From the NCBI GenBank assembly GCA_002702895.1, contig PACX01000013.1, positions 6,251 to 42,178 on the forward strand: DNA of 35,928 bases, written 5' to 3'. This document shows, piece after piece, positions 8,005 to 16,141 of this stretch (within the stretch, counting starts at the first letter, position 1; every line of letters starts with the position of its first letter). The stretch comes from Flavobacteriaceae bacterium (GTDB taxonomy: Bacteria > Bacteroidota > Bacteroidia > Flavobacteriales > Flavobacteriaceae). The notes below the pieces were generated by a model. It was not told the DNA's origin. It searched no databases and saw only the letters and a program-made list of their open reading frames with translations. The position numbers and the translations under genes were made by a program.

Positions 8005-8979
8005 ATGAAAAAAAATGTAGCTGTATTAATGGGAGGATATTCATCCGAGTATGAAATTTCTATGAAAAGTGGTGAAGTAGTTTATAATAATTTAGATTCA
8101 AATCTTTATAATCCCTTTAAAATAGTTATAACAAAAGACAAGTGGTTTTATCTGGATAATAAAAACAGAGAATTTAATGTGTCAAAAAATGATTTTTCAT
8201 TAATAATTGAAAATAAAAAAATAAAATTTGATGTAGCTTTTATTGTTATTCATGGATCACCTGGAGAAGATGGAGTATTACAATCTTATTTTGAATCAAT
8301 TGGAATGCCTTATACTGGATGTGACCCAAAAACTTCAGCAATTACATTTAACAAAAGAGATTGTATTTTAATTTTAAAAAAACTTAAAATTCCCACTGCG
8401 AATTCAATATATTTAAACTATGGTGAAAATATCGATGAAAAAAAAATAATTAAAGAAATTGGAATCCCATGCTTTGTGAAAGCAAATAAATCTGGTAGTA
8501 GTTATGGAGTATATAAGGTTAATAAAAAAAATGAATTATTACCATCAATTAATAATTCCTTTAAAATTGACACAGAAATTTTAATAGAGTCTTTTCTTGA
8601 TGGAACAGAAGTTTCAGTTGGTGTTATGAATTATAAAAAAAACATTAAAGTTTTCGGTATTACAGAATTAATTACAGAAAATGATTTTTTTGATTATGAA
8701 GCTAAATATAAGGGTAAATCTAATGAAATAACTCCAGCTAATATTTCAAATGTTCAAAAAAATAATGTTACCAGACTTGCTAAAAAGATTTATAAAAAAT
8801 TAGGAATAAAAGGTTTATCAAGAAGTGAGTTTATTTTTGTAGGTGATACACCTTATTTTCTAGAACTAAATTCAATTCCTGGTTTAACTAATGAAAGTAT
8901 TTTTCCAAAACAAGTAAAAATAAATGGAATTTCATTAAGAGAATTATTCACAGATATAATTAAACAGGCTATTGAATAA
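8005..8979 (+). CDS. ddl: D-alanine--D-alanine ligase
   Basis: 324 residues, normal for Ddl. It joins two D-alanines using ATP, giving the dipeptide that MurF adds to the peptidoglycan precursor. The N-terminal MGGYSSEYEISMKSG block is family-typical. The ATP-grasp domain shows VIHGSPGEDG, PYTGCDPKTSAITFNK, CFVKANKSGSSYGV and the metal-binding ELNSIPGLT near residues 294-302. The ATG at 8005 is only 5 nt after a TAnnTTTG promoter box, implying a leaderless or nearly leaderless message. coaD follows after 18 nt on the same strand and is probably cotranscribed. The divergent PASTA gene suggests common control of wall-related functions. Confidence 0.95.
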   Translation: MKKNVAVLMGGYSSEYEISMKSGEVVYNNLDSNLYNPFKIVITKDKWFYLDNKNREFNVSKNDFSLIIENKKIKFDVAFIVIHGSPGEDGVLQSYFESIGMPYTGCDPKTSAITFNKRDCILILKKLKIPTANSIYLNYGENIDEKKIIKEIGIPCFVKANKSGSSYGVYKVNKKNELLPSINNSFKIDTEILIESFLDGTEVSVGVMNYKKNIKVFGITELITENDFFDYEAKYKGKSNEITPANISNVQKNNVTRLAKKIYKKLGIKGLSRSEFIFVGDTPYFLELNSIPGLTNESIFPKQVKINGISLRELFTDIIKQAIE

Positions 8980-8997
8980 ATTATTTATATTTAAAAA

Positions 8998-9453
8998 ATG
9001 AGAAAAGCAATTTTTCCGGGATCTTTTGACCCTTTTACATTAGGTCATTTAGATATTTTAAAAAGAAGTCTTTCTTTATTTGATAAAATTATTGTGGGAG
9101 TTGGAAGAAACAATCAAAAAAAAACAATGTTTAGTGAAAACGAAAGAATCAACTTTATTAAAAACAGTTTTAAAGATGAATCTAGGGTTGAAGTCATGAG
9201 TTATCAAGGTTTGACAATAGATTTCTGTAAAAAAGTTGGTGCAAATTTCATTGTGAGAGGGATTAGAAATAATGGCGATTTTGAATTTGAAAAAGCCATA
9301 GCTAGAACAAATAGAAAACTTTCAAAAATTGAAACCGTATTTTTACTTACATCTGCAAAAACTTCTTTTATAAGTAGTAGTATAGTTAGAGAACTTATTT
9401 TAAATAACGGAGAGTATAAACTTCTAGTCCCAGATACTGTTATTGTAAATTAA
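8998..9453 (+). CDS. coaD: Pantetheine-phosphate adenylyltransferase
   Basis: 151 residues, a little shorter than the usual 155-165 but with all motifs. CoaD transfers AMP to 4'-phosphopantetheine, the penultimate step of coenzyme A synthesis. The nucleotidyltransferase motif appears as FPGSFDPFTLGHLDIL (the T-x-G-H motif near residues 14-17). Then come the RGIRNNGDFEFE substrate loop and the C-terminal ISSSIVREL motif corresponding to the ISSTxVR signature. It lies 18 nt downstream of ddl on the same strand. The stop shares a palindromic TTAA (9450-9453) with the stop of the convergent Nudix gene, so each gene uses the same four bases for its stop codon. Confidence 0.95.
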   Translation: MRKAIFPGSFDPFTLGHLDILKRSLSLFDKIIVGVGRNNQKKTMFSENERINFIKNSFKDESRVEVMSYQGLTIDFCKKVGANFIVRGIRNNGDFEFEKAIARTNRKLSKIETVFLLTSAKTSFISSSIVRELILNNGEYKLLVPDTVIVN

Positions 9454-10028
9454 ATTTCAAGCAATAATTTAATATTTGGAAAGGTGTTTTTTATATTTTT
9501 TACTTGTGTCTTACTTTTCCATACAACTTTAGTAATACCTTCTTTGATCTCAGGTTTTAGTTTATCATTATAATTAGTTTCCATATTGAACCAAGATGTT
9601 TCCTTCAAATAATACTTTTTTCCTTTTTTAAAAATATGATAGGTATCTTTTATAAAGTCTATAATCTTAAGACCCCTAACCCCCGTTTCTTCTTCTACCT
9701 CACGTAAAGCTGTTTCATTAATAGATTCTTTTTTATTCATCTTACCTTTAGGTAAATCCCATCTACTTCTTCTATATATAAATAAAATTTGATCTTTAGA
9801 ATTTCTAACAATTCCTCCCCCAGCTTTTACAACTTTTAATTTTTTTCTGAAATGAAAAATTAATTTTTTTGAATTATTATGATATAAAAATATTTTTTTT
9901 CTTTTTTTTAATTTTTTTATAATATCATCAAGTGAGGTTTCTTTTAATGGGAGAACTGTTAGTTTGGTTCCAAATTGAATTTCATTAGTTAAAACTATTA
10001 CATTTTGATTGACAAAAACTTTATACAT
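9450..10028 (-). CDS. Nudix hydrolase family protein
   Basis: 192 residues from the ATG at 10028. The Nudix box is complete: GKMNKKESINETAL then REVEEETGV, matching G-x5-E-x7-R-E-U-x-E-E-x-G-U. This motif binds the metal that hydrolyses nucleoside diphosphate-linked compounds; the substrate cannot be predicted. About 80 residues precede the Nudix fold (MYKVFVNQNVIVLTNE ...), an N-terminal segment common in flavobacterial proteins encoded opposite pyrE. An in-frame upstream start at 10061 would add 11 residues and run past the pyrE start, so 10028 is preferred. Only 7 nt then separate it from the divergent pyrE ATG. The stop overlaps coaD by 4 nt. No clear promoter box of its own was found. 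Confidence 0.88.
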   Translation of the reverse strand: MYKVFVNQNVIVLTNEIQFGTKLTVLPLKETSLDDIIKKLKKRKKIFLYHNNSKKLIFHFRKKLKVVKAGGGIVRNSKDQILFIYRRSRWDLPKGKMNKKESINETALREVEEETGVRGLKIIDFIKDTYHIFKKGKKYYLKETSWFNMETNYNDKLKPEIKEGITKVVWKSKTQVKNIKNTFPNIKLLLEI

Positions 10029-10031
10029 TTG
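10004..10031 (+). promoter_or_regulatory. Putative pyrE promoter inside the Nudix gene, leaderless type
   Basis: TTTG at 10004-10007 and TACATTTG at 10024-10031 match the Bacteroidota -33 and -7 boxes with a 16-nt spacer. Four nt separate the last G from the pyrE ATG (10036). Most of the promoter lies within the first codons of the divergent Nudix gene, and the -7 box covers that gene's start codon (10026-10028). The pyrE message is therefore probably leaderless. Confidence 0.5.
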
Positions 10032-10035
10032 TTTA

Positions 10036-10683
10036 ATGATTTTCGATTTAAATACTGCCAAAAAAACAGCTGAACTACTATTACAAATTAATGCAATTAA
10101 ATTGAATCCAAAAAATCCATTTGTATGGGCTAGTGGATGGAAATCCCCTATCTATTGTGATAATAGAGTGATTTTGTCATATCCGCAAATAAGAATTTTC
10201 ATCAGAGAACAAATTTCTAAACAAATAAATGAATTATATGGTAAGCCTGATTTAATAGCTGGAGTTGCTACTGGAGCAATAGGAATTGGCATGTTGGTAG
10301 CAGATATGATGAATTTACCATTTATATACGTTAGACCTAATTCCAAAAAACATGGAAGGAAGAATCAAATTGAAGGGAGTTATGCTGGTGACCAAAATGT
10401 AGTAGTTATTGAAGATTTAGTAAGTACTGGAAATAGTAGTTTAATGGCTGTTAAAGCACTAAGAGAAGTAAAACTGAAAGTAAAGGGAATGATAAGTATT
10501 TTTAACTATGGGTTTCCAATTTCATACAAGAATTTTAAAAATAAAAAAGTAAAATTAAATACATTGAGTTCTTATGATATTCTATTAGAACAAGCCTTTT
10601 CTTCAAATTATATTAATGATGATGAATTAAATATTCTTTCTAAATGGAAAGAAAATCCTCAGGATTGGGATCCAAGCAATTAA
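10036..10683 (+). CDS. pyrE: Orotate phosphoribosyltransferase
   Basis: 215 residues from the ATG at 10036. PyrE couples orotate to PRPP, forming OMP in de novo pyrimidine synthesis. Family features are the N-terminal FVWASGWKSPIYCDNR substrate region, YVRPNSKKHGRKNQIEG with the catalytic-loop lysines, and the PRPP-binding VVVIEDLVSTGNSS at about residues 121-134. An in-frame ATG at 10009 would add nine residues (MTKTLYICL) lacking family similarity and would lie inside the promoter, so 10036 is chosen. An SRPBCC-like gene follows 3 nt later and an SDR gene after that; they are probably one transcript. Confidence 0.95.
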   Translation: MIFDLNTAKKTAELLLQINAIKLNPKNPFVWASGWKSPIYCDNRVILSYPQIRIFIREQISKQINELYGKPDLIAGVATGAIGIGMLVADMMNLPFIYVRPNSKKHGRKNQIEGSYAGDQNVVVIEDLVSTGNSSLMAVKALREVKLKVKGMISIFNYGFPISYKNFKNKKVKLNTLSSYDILLEQAFSSNYINDDELNILSKWKENPQDWDPSN

Positions 10684-10686
10684 ACT

Positions 10687-11082
10687 ATGAAACTAATTAG
10701 TAACATATCGGAAATTAATTTAACTGATCAAGTATTATTTAACAAGCTCTGTATAATAGAAAATTATAAAAAAATTATGCCTGACAATGTTTCTAAATTT
10801 GAAATAATTGATAAGGAGTCTTTCATTTTTTCAATTAAAGGAATGCCAGCTATAAAGCTTAGAATTTCTGAGAAAAATATACCTTCAAAAATTATTTTAA
10901 AATCCTTAGATTCTAAAATAGATTTTTCACTTACTGGATTTATATCTCAATCTAATAATAAATTAGCGTCTTTTCATTTAGAATTTGATGGAAATCTGAA
11001 TCCTATGTTACAAATGATGGTAAAAAATCCATTACAATCGTTTATTAATGATCTTTCAGAAAATATTAAAAACTTAAATTAA
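10687..11082 (+). CDS. SRPBCC-like (START/polyketide-cyclase fold) protein
   Basis: 131 residues, no signal peptide or membrane segment. The sequence resembles the short SRPBCC-family protein regularly found after pyrE in Flavobacteriia: the middle segment FIFSIKGMPAIKLRISEK and the C-terminal NPMLQMMVKNPLQSFINDL are the parts I recognise. The fold has a hydrophobic cavity that binds lipids or other ligands; no substrate or role is known for this group. It begins 3 nt after pyrE and ends directly before the SDR gene, so it is likely cotranscribed and perhaps functionally tied to one of them. The family assignment rests on remembered resemblance and needs a profile search. Confidence 0.7.
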   Translation: MKLISNISEINLTDQVLFNKLCIIENYKKIMPDNVSKFEIIDKESFIFSIKGMPAIKLRISEKNIPSKIILKSLDSKIDFSLTGFISQSNNKLASFHLEFDGNLNPMLQMMVKNPLQSFINDLSENIKNLN

Positions 11083-11880
11083 ATGAAAGAATCTTATGCA
11101 CTTATTACTGGATCTTCATCTGGAATTGGTTTAGAAATTGCATATTATTTAGCAGAAAAAGGATTTAATCTAATTTTAACTGCCAGAAGAGAATCTTTAC
11201 TAGAGGATATTTCAAAATATATTTCATCTAAATATAATGTAAAAGTAGATTTTATTTCTTGTGATTTAAGCCTAAAAGAAGCTCCAAAAGAAATATTTGA
11301 ATATTGTAATTCTAAAAATTATTTTGTTGAAATATTAATCAATAATGCTGGTTATGGAATTTCTGCCCCATTCCATAAATCTTCAATGGAAGATGAAGAA
11401 AAATGTATAAGAGTTTTAAGTATTTCTGTAATTGCATTAACAAAATTATTTATTCCCATAATGATGGAAAAAGGAGGCGGAAAAATCATGATAGTATCTT
11501 CAGTTGCTGCATTTGCACCTCCATCTTCTATTCAATCTTTATACGGGCCTACAAAGACTTTTGTAAATAGATTTAGTGATGCAATAAATTTAGGCTACAA
11601 TAAAAATAAAATTTATTCAACTGCTATTTGCCCAGGTTACACAATTACAAATTTTCACACAGCTAGTGGGGTACAAGATGAAATGGATCAAGTTCCTAAT
11701 TTTTTAAAAAAATCAGCTAAAAGAATTGCAATTGATGGTGTAAATGCAATGTTTAAGGGTAAAAGAATTTATATACCAACAAAAACATGGAAAATAATAA
11801 CATTTTTAATAAATTCTGTCCCTTATTTTGTTTTTAAAATCCTAAGCTCATTTATAGCGCCGAGTAGATTTAACAAATAA
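11083..11880 (+). CDS. Short-chain dehydrogenase/reductase
   Basis: 265 residues of the classical SDR family. The nucleotide-binding motif TGSSSGIG is at residues 9-16, NNAG at 87-90, the catalytic Ser near residue 140 (IMIVSSVAAF) and the catalytic Tyr-Lys pair Y154/K158 in YGPTK. R35/R36 after the second beta strand (LTARRE) suggests a preference for NADP(H). The substrate is unknown; the group resembles DltE/YqjQ-like oxidoreductases. A hydrophobic stretch near the C-terminus (IITFLINSVPYFVFKILSS) may contact membrane. It starts immediately after the SRPBCC gene, and its stop lies 3 nt from the convergent yqaA-like gene. Confidence 0.9.
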   Translation: MKESYALITGSSSGIGLEIAYYLAEKGFNLILTARRESLLEDISKYISSKYNVKVDFISCDLSLKEAPKEIFEYCNSKNYFVEILINNAGYGISAPFHKSSMEDEEKCIRVLSISVIALTKLFIPIMMEKGGGKIMIVSSVAAFAPPSSIQSLYGPTKTFVNRFSDAINLGYNKNKIYSTAICPGYTITNFHTASGVQDEMDQVPNFLKKSAKRIAIDGVNAMFKGKRIYIPTKTWKIITFLINSVPYFVFKILSSFIAPSRFNK

Positions 11881-11883
11881 TTG

Positions 11884-12339
11884 TTAAAAATCAAAAAAAG
11901 ATAGTCCCCAATATGTTATTATTGCCCAAACTATATATCTAAAAATTTTACCCAGTAACATCCAAATTGCAAATAAAATATAATTTGTCCTAAAGAATCC
12001 TAAACTTACTGCAATAGGATCCCCAAAAATTGGTAACCAAGAAAAAAAAGCTAATACACTTCCCCATTTATCAATCTTAATTTTGAATTTATAAATCTTA
12101 TCTTTTTTTACTTTAAAGTATCTTTCTAAAGTTGACCATTTACCTAATCTACCAATATAGTAACTGCTTAATCCTCCAGCCCAATTACCAATTGTAGCAA
12201 TAAATAAAGTAAATCCAAAATCATACCCCTTAATAATTAAAACGCTAAGAACTAATTCAGAACTTAGGGGTACTATTGTGGCAGCTAAAAAACTTGAAAG
12301 AAATAAACCCAAATAACCCCACTCAATAAATGATTCCAT
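11884..12339 (-). CDS. YqaA/DedA-like small membrane protein (VTT domain)
   Basis: 151 residues, largely hydrophobic with about four membrane segments. Features typical of the YqaA branch of the SNARE-associated/DedA (VTT) family are the N-terminal FLSSFLAATIVPLSSELVL, IGNWAGGLSSYYIGRLGKW, and the re-entrant-like WLPIFGDPIAVSLGFFR with Gly, Asp and Pro. DedA-family proteins are linked to membrane lipid flipping and proton-motive-force maintenance; whether this short form does so is unknown. It is downstream of birA by 2 nt on the same strand, as a probable two-gene unit. The stop lies 3 nt from the SDR stop on the opposite strand. Confidence 0.85.
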   Translation of the reverse strand: MESFIEWGYLGLFLSSFLAATIVPLSSELVLSVLIIKGYDFGFTLFIATIGNWAGGLSSYYIGRLGKWSTLERYFKVKKDKIYKFKIKIDKWGSVLAFFSWLPIFGDPIAVSLGFFRTNYILFAIWMLLGKIFRYIVWAIITYWGLSFFDF

Positions 12340-12341
12340 TA

Positions 12342-13091
12342 TTAGATAATTAATTTAATTTCTTGAAAATTATAAAGCTTAACACTACCATCTTCTTTTT
12401 TAATATTAATAACCCCACTTTTATCAACAGAAATTATTATTCCATTAAAACTTGATCCATGAGAATCAACATACAATTTTAATTGATTGAATCCATATAA
12501 ATTTGTGTAATATTTTTCTGTTAAATTTTGAATATTTAATTTTTTAAAACCATGAAATAAATCAATTATATGATCATTATTTTTTATATTTTTTATAAAA
12601 ATTTTAACTAAATTATTTAAATCATAATTGCTTTTTTTTATCAATTTTAATGAAGATGCATTTGGCAAATTATCAAAATTATCTTGATTAACATTAATTC
12701 CAAAACCAATAATAATATTCTCAATAAATTTGCCTTTAACTTTAATTTCATTTAAAATTCCACATATTTTTTTTTTACCTGACAATATGTCGTTTGGCCA
12801 TTTTATCTTAAGATCAGGAATTTTTAAAGATTTTAAGATATTTAATATCAAAAGAGAAAAAAACATATTTAAAATAAATTGCTCCTTAATTTTTATTCCT
12901 TTAGGAAATACACATATTGAAATAGCTAAATTCTTTTGAGGTTCAGAGATCCAAGCCTTTCCTCTTTGTCCTTTTCCTTTAGTTTGATTAAATGTATATA
13001 CTAAAAGATTATTTTTAATAGAATTAATTTGAATATATTCATTTAAAAATTCATTTGTTGAATTAATGGCATCAAGTTTGATTATTTTCAT
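12342..13091 (-). CDS. birA: Biotin--[acetyl-CoA-carboxylase] ligase
   Basis: 249 residues. It activates biotin to biotinyl-AMP and attaches it to the biotin carboxyl carrier protein. The biotin/ATP loop GKGQRG is at residues 39-44 (equivalent to GRGRRG), KWPND at 97-101 and KKICGIL follows. The N-terminal helix-turn-helix of the E. coli bifunctional repressor is absent, so this is the enzyme-only form (class I). A C-terminal SH3-like part is visible around GFNQLKLYVDSHGSSFNGIIISVDKSG. It is divergent from rsfS with 70 nt between. No convincing TAnnTTTG box was found upstream. Confidence 0.93.
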   Translation of the reverse strand: MKIIKLDAINSTNEFLNEYIQINSIKNNLLVYTFNQTKGKGQRGKAWISEPQKNLAISICVFPKGIKIKEQFILNMFFSLLILNILKSLKIPDLKIKWPNDILSGKKKICGILNEIKVKGKFIENIIIGFGINVNQDNFDNLPNASSLKLIKKSNYDLNNLVKIFIKNIKNNDHIIDLFHGFKKLNIQNLTEKYYTNLYGFNQLKLYVDSHGSSFNGIIISVDKSGVINIKKEDGSVKLYNFQEIKLII

Positions 13092-13161
13092 ATGTTACTA
13101 AATTATTATAAATTAAAATAGTAGTATTAATTGTCATAAATTTACATTTTAAATAAATAAT

Positions 13162-13518
13162 TTGAGTACAGATAATTTAATTACGCATATAATTGAAGGA
13201 ATTGAAAATGTAAAAGGAATTAATATTAAAATTCTCGATTTAAGAGTTATTGAAAATACAATCTGTAAATACTTTATTATTTGTTCTGGAAATTCTAGAA
13301 CTCAAGTAAATGCTATTACAGGTTCAATTAAAAAATGTGTTAGTAAAGAGTTAGGTGAAAAACCATGGCAGATTGAAGGATTAGAGAATTGTAAATGGGT
13401 TCTTATGGATTATTTTGATGTCGTAGTTCATATTTTTGATGAAAAAACAAGAGATTATTACAAAATTGAGGAATTTTGGGAAGAATCTAATTCAACCCTT
13501 ATTGAAACTAAATATTAA
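13162..13518 (+). CDS. rsfS: Ribosome silencing factor RsfS
   Basis: 118 residues, normal for the RsfS/DUF143 family. RsfS binds ribosomal protein uL14 and blocks subunit joining when nutrients are short. Conserved blocks are IKILDLRVIENTICKYFIICSG-type residues near 24-45, NSRTQVNAI, the KPWQIEGLEN motif and WVLMDYFDVVVHIF. The only start giving the complete N-terminus is a TTG at 13162; no ATG occurs in frame near it. It is separated from ftsH by 2 nt, an arrangement typical of Flavobacteriia. A box TACATTTT near 13144 is one mismatch from the -7 consensus but lacks a -33 partner. Confidence 0.93.
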   Translation: MSTDNLITHIIEGIENVKGINIKILDLRVIENTICKYFIICSGNSRTQVNAITGSIKKCVSKELGEKPWQIEGLENCKWVLMDYFDVVVHIFDEKTRDYYKIEEFWEESNSTLIETKY

Positions 13519-13520
13519 AA

Positions 13521-15455
13521 ATGAGTAAGAATAAAAATACAATGAAAACTCCAAAATTTAATACATATTGGATATATGCTATGATAGTATTATTTTTTGC
13601 AAGCACTTATTTTATTGGCGGAAATGAAACTTCTAACTCCTCAAAAAAAATAAATATTTCAAGCTTTGAAAGATTTTTAAACAAGGGAGAGATAAAGAGT
13701 GTTACAGTAATAAATAAAAATATAGCCCAGGTTACACTTAATAGAGATGCACTAAACAGTCCTGATCACAAAAGTGCTAACTCAACAAATTTTTTAGGTC
13801 AGAAAAATTTAAACGGTCCTCATTATGTTTTTGAAATTGGAAATCTTGAATTGTTTCAAAACAAACTTGAAGAAGCTGAAAAAAAAGGAATTCAGTTTGG
13901 TTATGATTTTAAAACTGTTGAAAATAAATTATTGGATTATGTTTTAGGCTTTCTCCCTTTAATAATACTGATAGGATTATGGTTCTTTTTTATGAGAAGA
14001 ATGTCTGGGGGCGGCGGCGGTGGTTCACAAATTTTCAGTATCGGAAAATCTAAAGCCAAATTATTTGATGAAAAAAGTGATATAAAAACAACTTTTAAAG
14101 ATGTCGCTGGGTTAGAAGGTGCAAAAGAAGAAGTTCAAGAAATTGTAGATTTTTTAAAAAATCCTACTAAATATACCAAGCTAGGTGGAAAAATACCTAA
14201 AGGAGCATTATTAGTTGGTTTGCCAGGTACTGGGAAAACTTTACTAGCTAAAGCTGTAGCAGGTGAAGCAAAAGTTCCATTCTTCTCACTTTCAGGATCT
14301 GATTTTGTTGAAATGTTTGTTGGAGTGGGAGCATCTAGAGTTAGAGATCTTTTTAAACAAGCAAAGGAGAAATCTCCCTCAATAATATTTATTGACGAAA
14401 TAGATGCCATAGGAAGAGCCAGAGGAAAGAGTAATATGACTGGAGGAAACGATGAAAGAGAAAATACTTTAAATCAACTTTTAACAGAAATGGATGGTTT
14501 TGGTACTAATACAAATGTCATTGTAATTGCAGCTACAAACAGAGCTGATGTTTTAGATAAGGCATTAATGAGGGCAGGAAGATTTGACAGACAAATATAT
14601 GTTGATTTACCAGACGTCAGAGAAAGAAAAGAAATATTTAACGTGCACCTTAAGCCTATTAAAATTTCCAAAAATCTTGATACTGATTTTCTAGCAAAAC
14701 AAACACCGGGATTCTCAGGTGCTGATATTGCAAATGTATGTAATGAAGCAGCACTAATTGCCGCTAGAAAATTAAAAAAATCTGTAAATAAACAAGATTT
14801 TTTAGATGCAGTTGATAGAATTGTTGGAGGATTGGAAAAAAAGAATAAAATTATAACCGAAACTGAGAAGAAAACAATCGCTTTTCATGAGGCTGGACAT
14901 GCAACTGTTAGTTGGATGCTAGAACACGCAGCACCACTTGTAAAAGTAACAATAGTGCCCAGAGGACAGTCTCTTGGAGCTGCATGGTATTTGCCTGAAG
15001 AAAGACAAATAGTTAAAACTGAACAAATACTAGATGAAATGTGTGCTGCTTTGGGGGGAAGAGCAGCAGAGAAAGTAATGTTTAATAATATCTCCACCGG
15101 CGCATTAAGTGACTTAGAAAAAGTTACAAAACAAGCTAGATCAATGGTCACAGTTTATGGATTAAATGATAAAATTGGAAATTTAACTTACTATGATTCT
15201 AGTGGACAAAACGATTATGGATTTACCAAACCATATAGTGATGTTACAGCTGAGATAATTGATAAAGAAATTTCAAACATTATTGAAACACAATATCAAA
15301 GAGCCATTAAATTGCTTAAAAAGCATAAAAATAAATTGATAGAATTAGCAAATTTTCTTCTTGAAAAAGAAGTTATTTTTAAAGAAGATCTTGTTAGAAT
15401 TTATGGTGAAAGACCATTTGAAATCAAAACAGCTATAAAAGAATCTAAAAAATAG
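13521..15455 (+). CDS. ftsH: ATP-dependent zinc metalloprotease FtsH
   Basis: 644 residues, normal for Bacteroidota. FtsH is a hexameric membrane AAA+ protease that removes damaged membrane proteins and regulatory proteins. Order: transmembrane segment at about residues 13-33; periplasmic domain; second transmembrane segment at about 137-158; a Gly-rich linker (SGGGGGGS); the AAA domain with Walker A GLPGTGKT (233-240; usually GPPGTGKT), Walker [12 protein letters not shown] and the second region of homology [19 protein letters not shown]; and the protease domain with zinc site HEAGH (456-460) and the third ligand Asp in ALSDLEKVT. It follows rsfS by 2 nt. Pro-to-Leu within the Walker A surroundings is minor. 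Confidence 0.97.
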   Translation: MSKNKNTMKTPKFNTYWIYAMIVLFFASTYFIGGNETSNSSKKINISSFERFLNKGEIKSVTVINKNIAQVTLNRDALNSPDHKSANSTNFLGQKNLNGPHYVFEIGNLELFQNKLEEAEKKGIQFGYDFKTVENKLLDYVLGFLPLIILIGLWFFFMRRMSGGGGGGSQIFSIGKSKAKLFDEKSDIKTTFKDVAGLEGAKEEVQEIVDFLKNPTKYTKLGGKIPKGALLVGLPGTGKTLLAKAVAGEAKVPFFSLSGSDFVEMFVGVGASRVRDLFKQAKEKSPSIIFIDEIDAIGRARGKSNMTGGNDERENTLNQLLTEMDGFGTNTNVIVIAATNRADVLDKALMRAGRFDRQIYVDLPDVRERKEIFNVHLKPIKISKNLDTDFLAKQTPGFSGADIANVCNEAALIAARKLKKSVNKQDFLDAVDRIVGGLEKKNKIITETEKKTIAFHEAGHATVSWMLEHAAPLVKVTIVPRGQSLGAAWYLPEERQIVKTEQILDEMCAALGGRAAEKVMFNNISTGALSDLEKVTKQARSMVTVYGLNDKIGNLTYYDSSGQNDYGFTKPYSDVTAEIIDKEISNIIETQYQRAIKLLKKHKNKLIELANFLLEKEVIFKEDLVRIYGERPFEIKTAIKESKK

Positions 15456-15502
15456 TTTTTTTCTGAAATTATTAACACTCTTCAAAAAACATTAAGTTTT
15501 TT

Positions 15503-15510
15503 TATCTTTA
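15503..15510 (+). promoter_or_regulatory. Weak -7-like box before the LUD-cdsA-psd genes
   Basis: TATCTTTA has seven of eight bases in agreement with TAnnTTTG (final G missing) and lies 18 nt before the TTG start at 15529, in the 73-nt gap after ftsH. No good -33 box is visible. It may allow separate transcription of the LUD-cdsA-psd unit, or simply be chance. Confidence 0.25.
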
Positions 15511-15528
15511 CAGAGCTAAAAAATTAAA

Positions 15529-16140
15529 TTGAAAAAATTTATTAAATCTTTTTTTAATAAAAGTGAAAAAGAAAACTTAGAAGAAAATAAAGATGGAAAA
15601 TATATGCCTAAATTAAAGGCTCCAATTGAAGAAAGGTTTACTTTTAATTTTACTGAAAACGGAGGAAAGTTTTTATATTGTGAAACTAAATCTGAATGTG
15701 ATAAATTCTTTTCTCAAATAATTCAAGAAAATAAGTGGAATGATGTTGAAATATTATGCTATGACGACTCTCTTCTTGAATTTTTTTCTGAAAAAGATAA
15801 ACTTAATGTTTCTAAAACAAACTTAAATTCCAGATATTTTTTAACAAGATGTGAATTTTTGGTTGCTAAAGATGGAAGTTTATTAATATGTGCTGAGCAG
15901 ATTAAATCACATAAAGTAAATGATCTTCCTCAAAACTTTATTGTTTTTGCAAAAATCAGTCAATTTACTGAAACTTTAAGTGGAGGTTTAAATGGAATTA
16001 AAAGTAAATATCCTAATCACCTTCCAACAAACATTACAACTATAAAAAATTTTAATAGTCACGATAAAGAAAACAATAATTTCTTGACTTATGGAAGTGC
16101 AGCTAAAAACCTGTACCTTATTCTTTTAGAAGATTTATAA
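15529..16140 (+). CDS. LUD domain protein (LutC/YkgG-like)
   Basis: 203 residues. The LUD domain is known from LutB/LutC proteins of lactate utilisation, but this stand-alone version lies between ftsH and cdsA in many Flavobacteriia and its role is unknown. The recognisable elements are EERFTFNFTENGGKFLYC, the FLTRCEFLVAKDGSLLICAEQ segment, FIVFAKISQ and the C-terminal LPTNITTIKNF and AAKNLYLILLEDL. The only suitable start is TTG at 15529; the following ATG (15604) would remove about 25 residues that include part of the usual N-terminus. No partner lutA/lutB is nearby. One nt separates it from cdsA. Confidence 0.82.
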   Translation: MKKFIKSFFNKSEKENLEENKDGKYMPKLKAPIEERFTFNFTENGGKFLYCETKSECDKFFSQIIQENKWNDVEILCYDDSLLEFFSEKDKLNVSKTNLNSRYFLTRCEFLVAKDGSLLICAEQIKSHKVNDLPQNFIVFAKISQFTETLSGGLNGIKSKYPNHLPTNITTIKNFNSHDKENNNFLTYGSAAKNLYLILLEDL

Positions 16141-16141
16141 A

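Noticed and set aside
10009-10035. Upstream ATG of pyrE and the upstream start of the Nudix gene (10061)
   Set aside because: Both extensions lack family similarity, and with both the two genes would overlap by 53 nt on opposite strands. The shorter starts leave a clean 7-nt gap and a promoter box in the right place.
12730-12939. Open frames on the strand opposite birA, ftsH, valS, DUF1501 and others
   Set aside because: They lie wholly within well-recognised genes, have no family similarity and are expected in AT-rich DNA with biased codons.
13990-14030. G+C-rich triplet run in ftsH (GGC/GGT repeats)
   Set aside because: It encodes the Gly-rich linker after the second membrane segment, common in Bacteroidota FtsH; not a repeat of independent interest.
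15440-15480. A-run/T-run around the ftsH stop as a terminator hairpin
   Set aside because: The stem would consist only of A-T pairs with a 3-nt loop; not stable enough to call.
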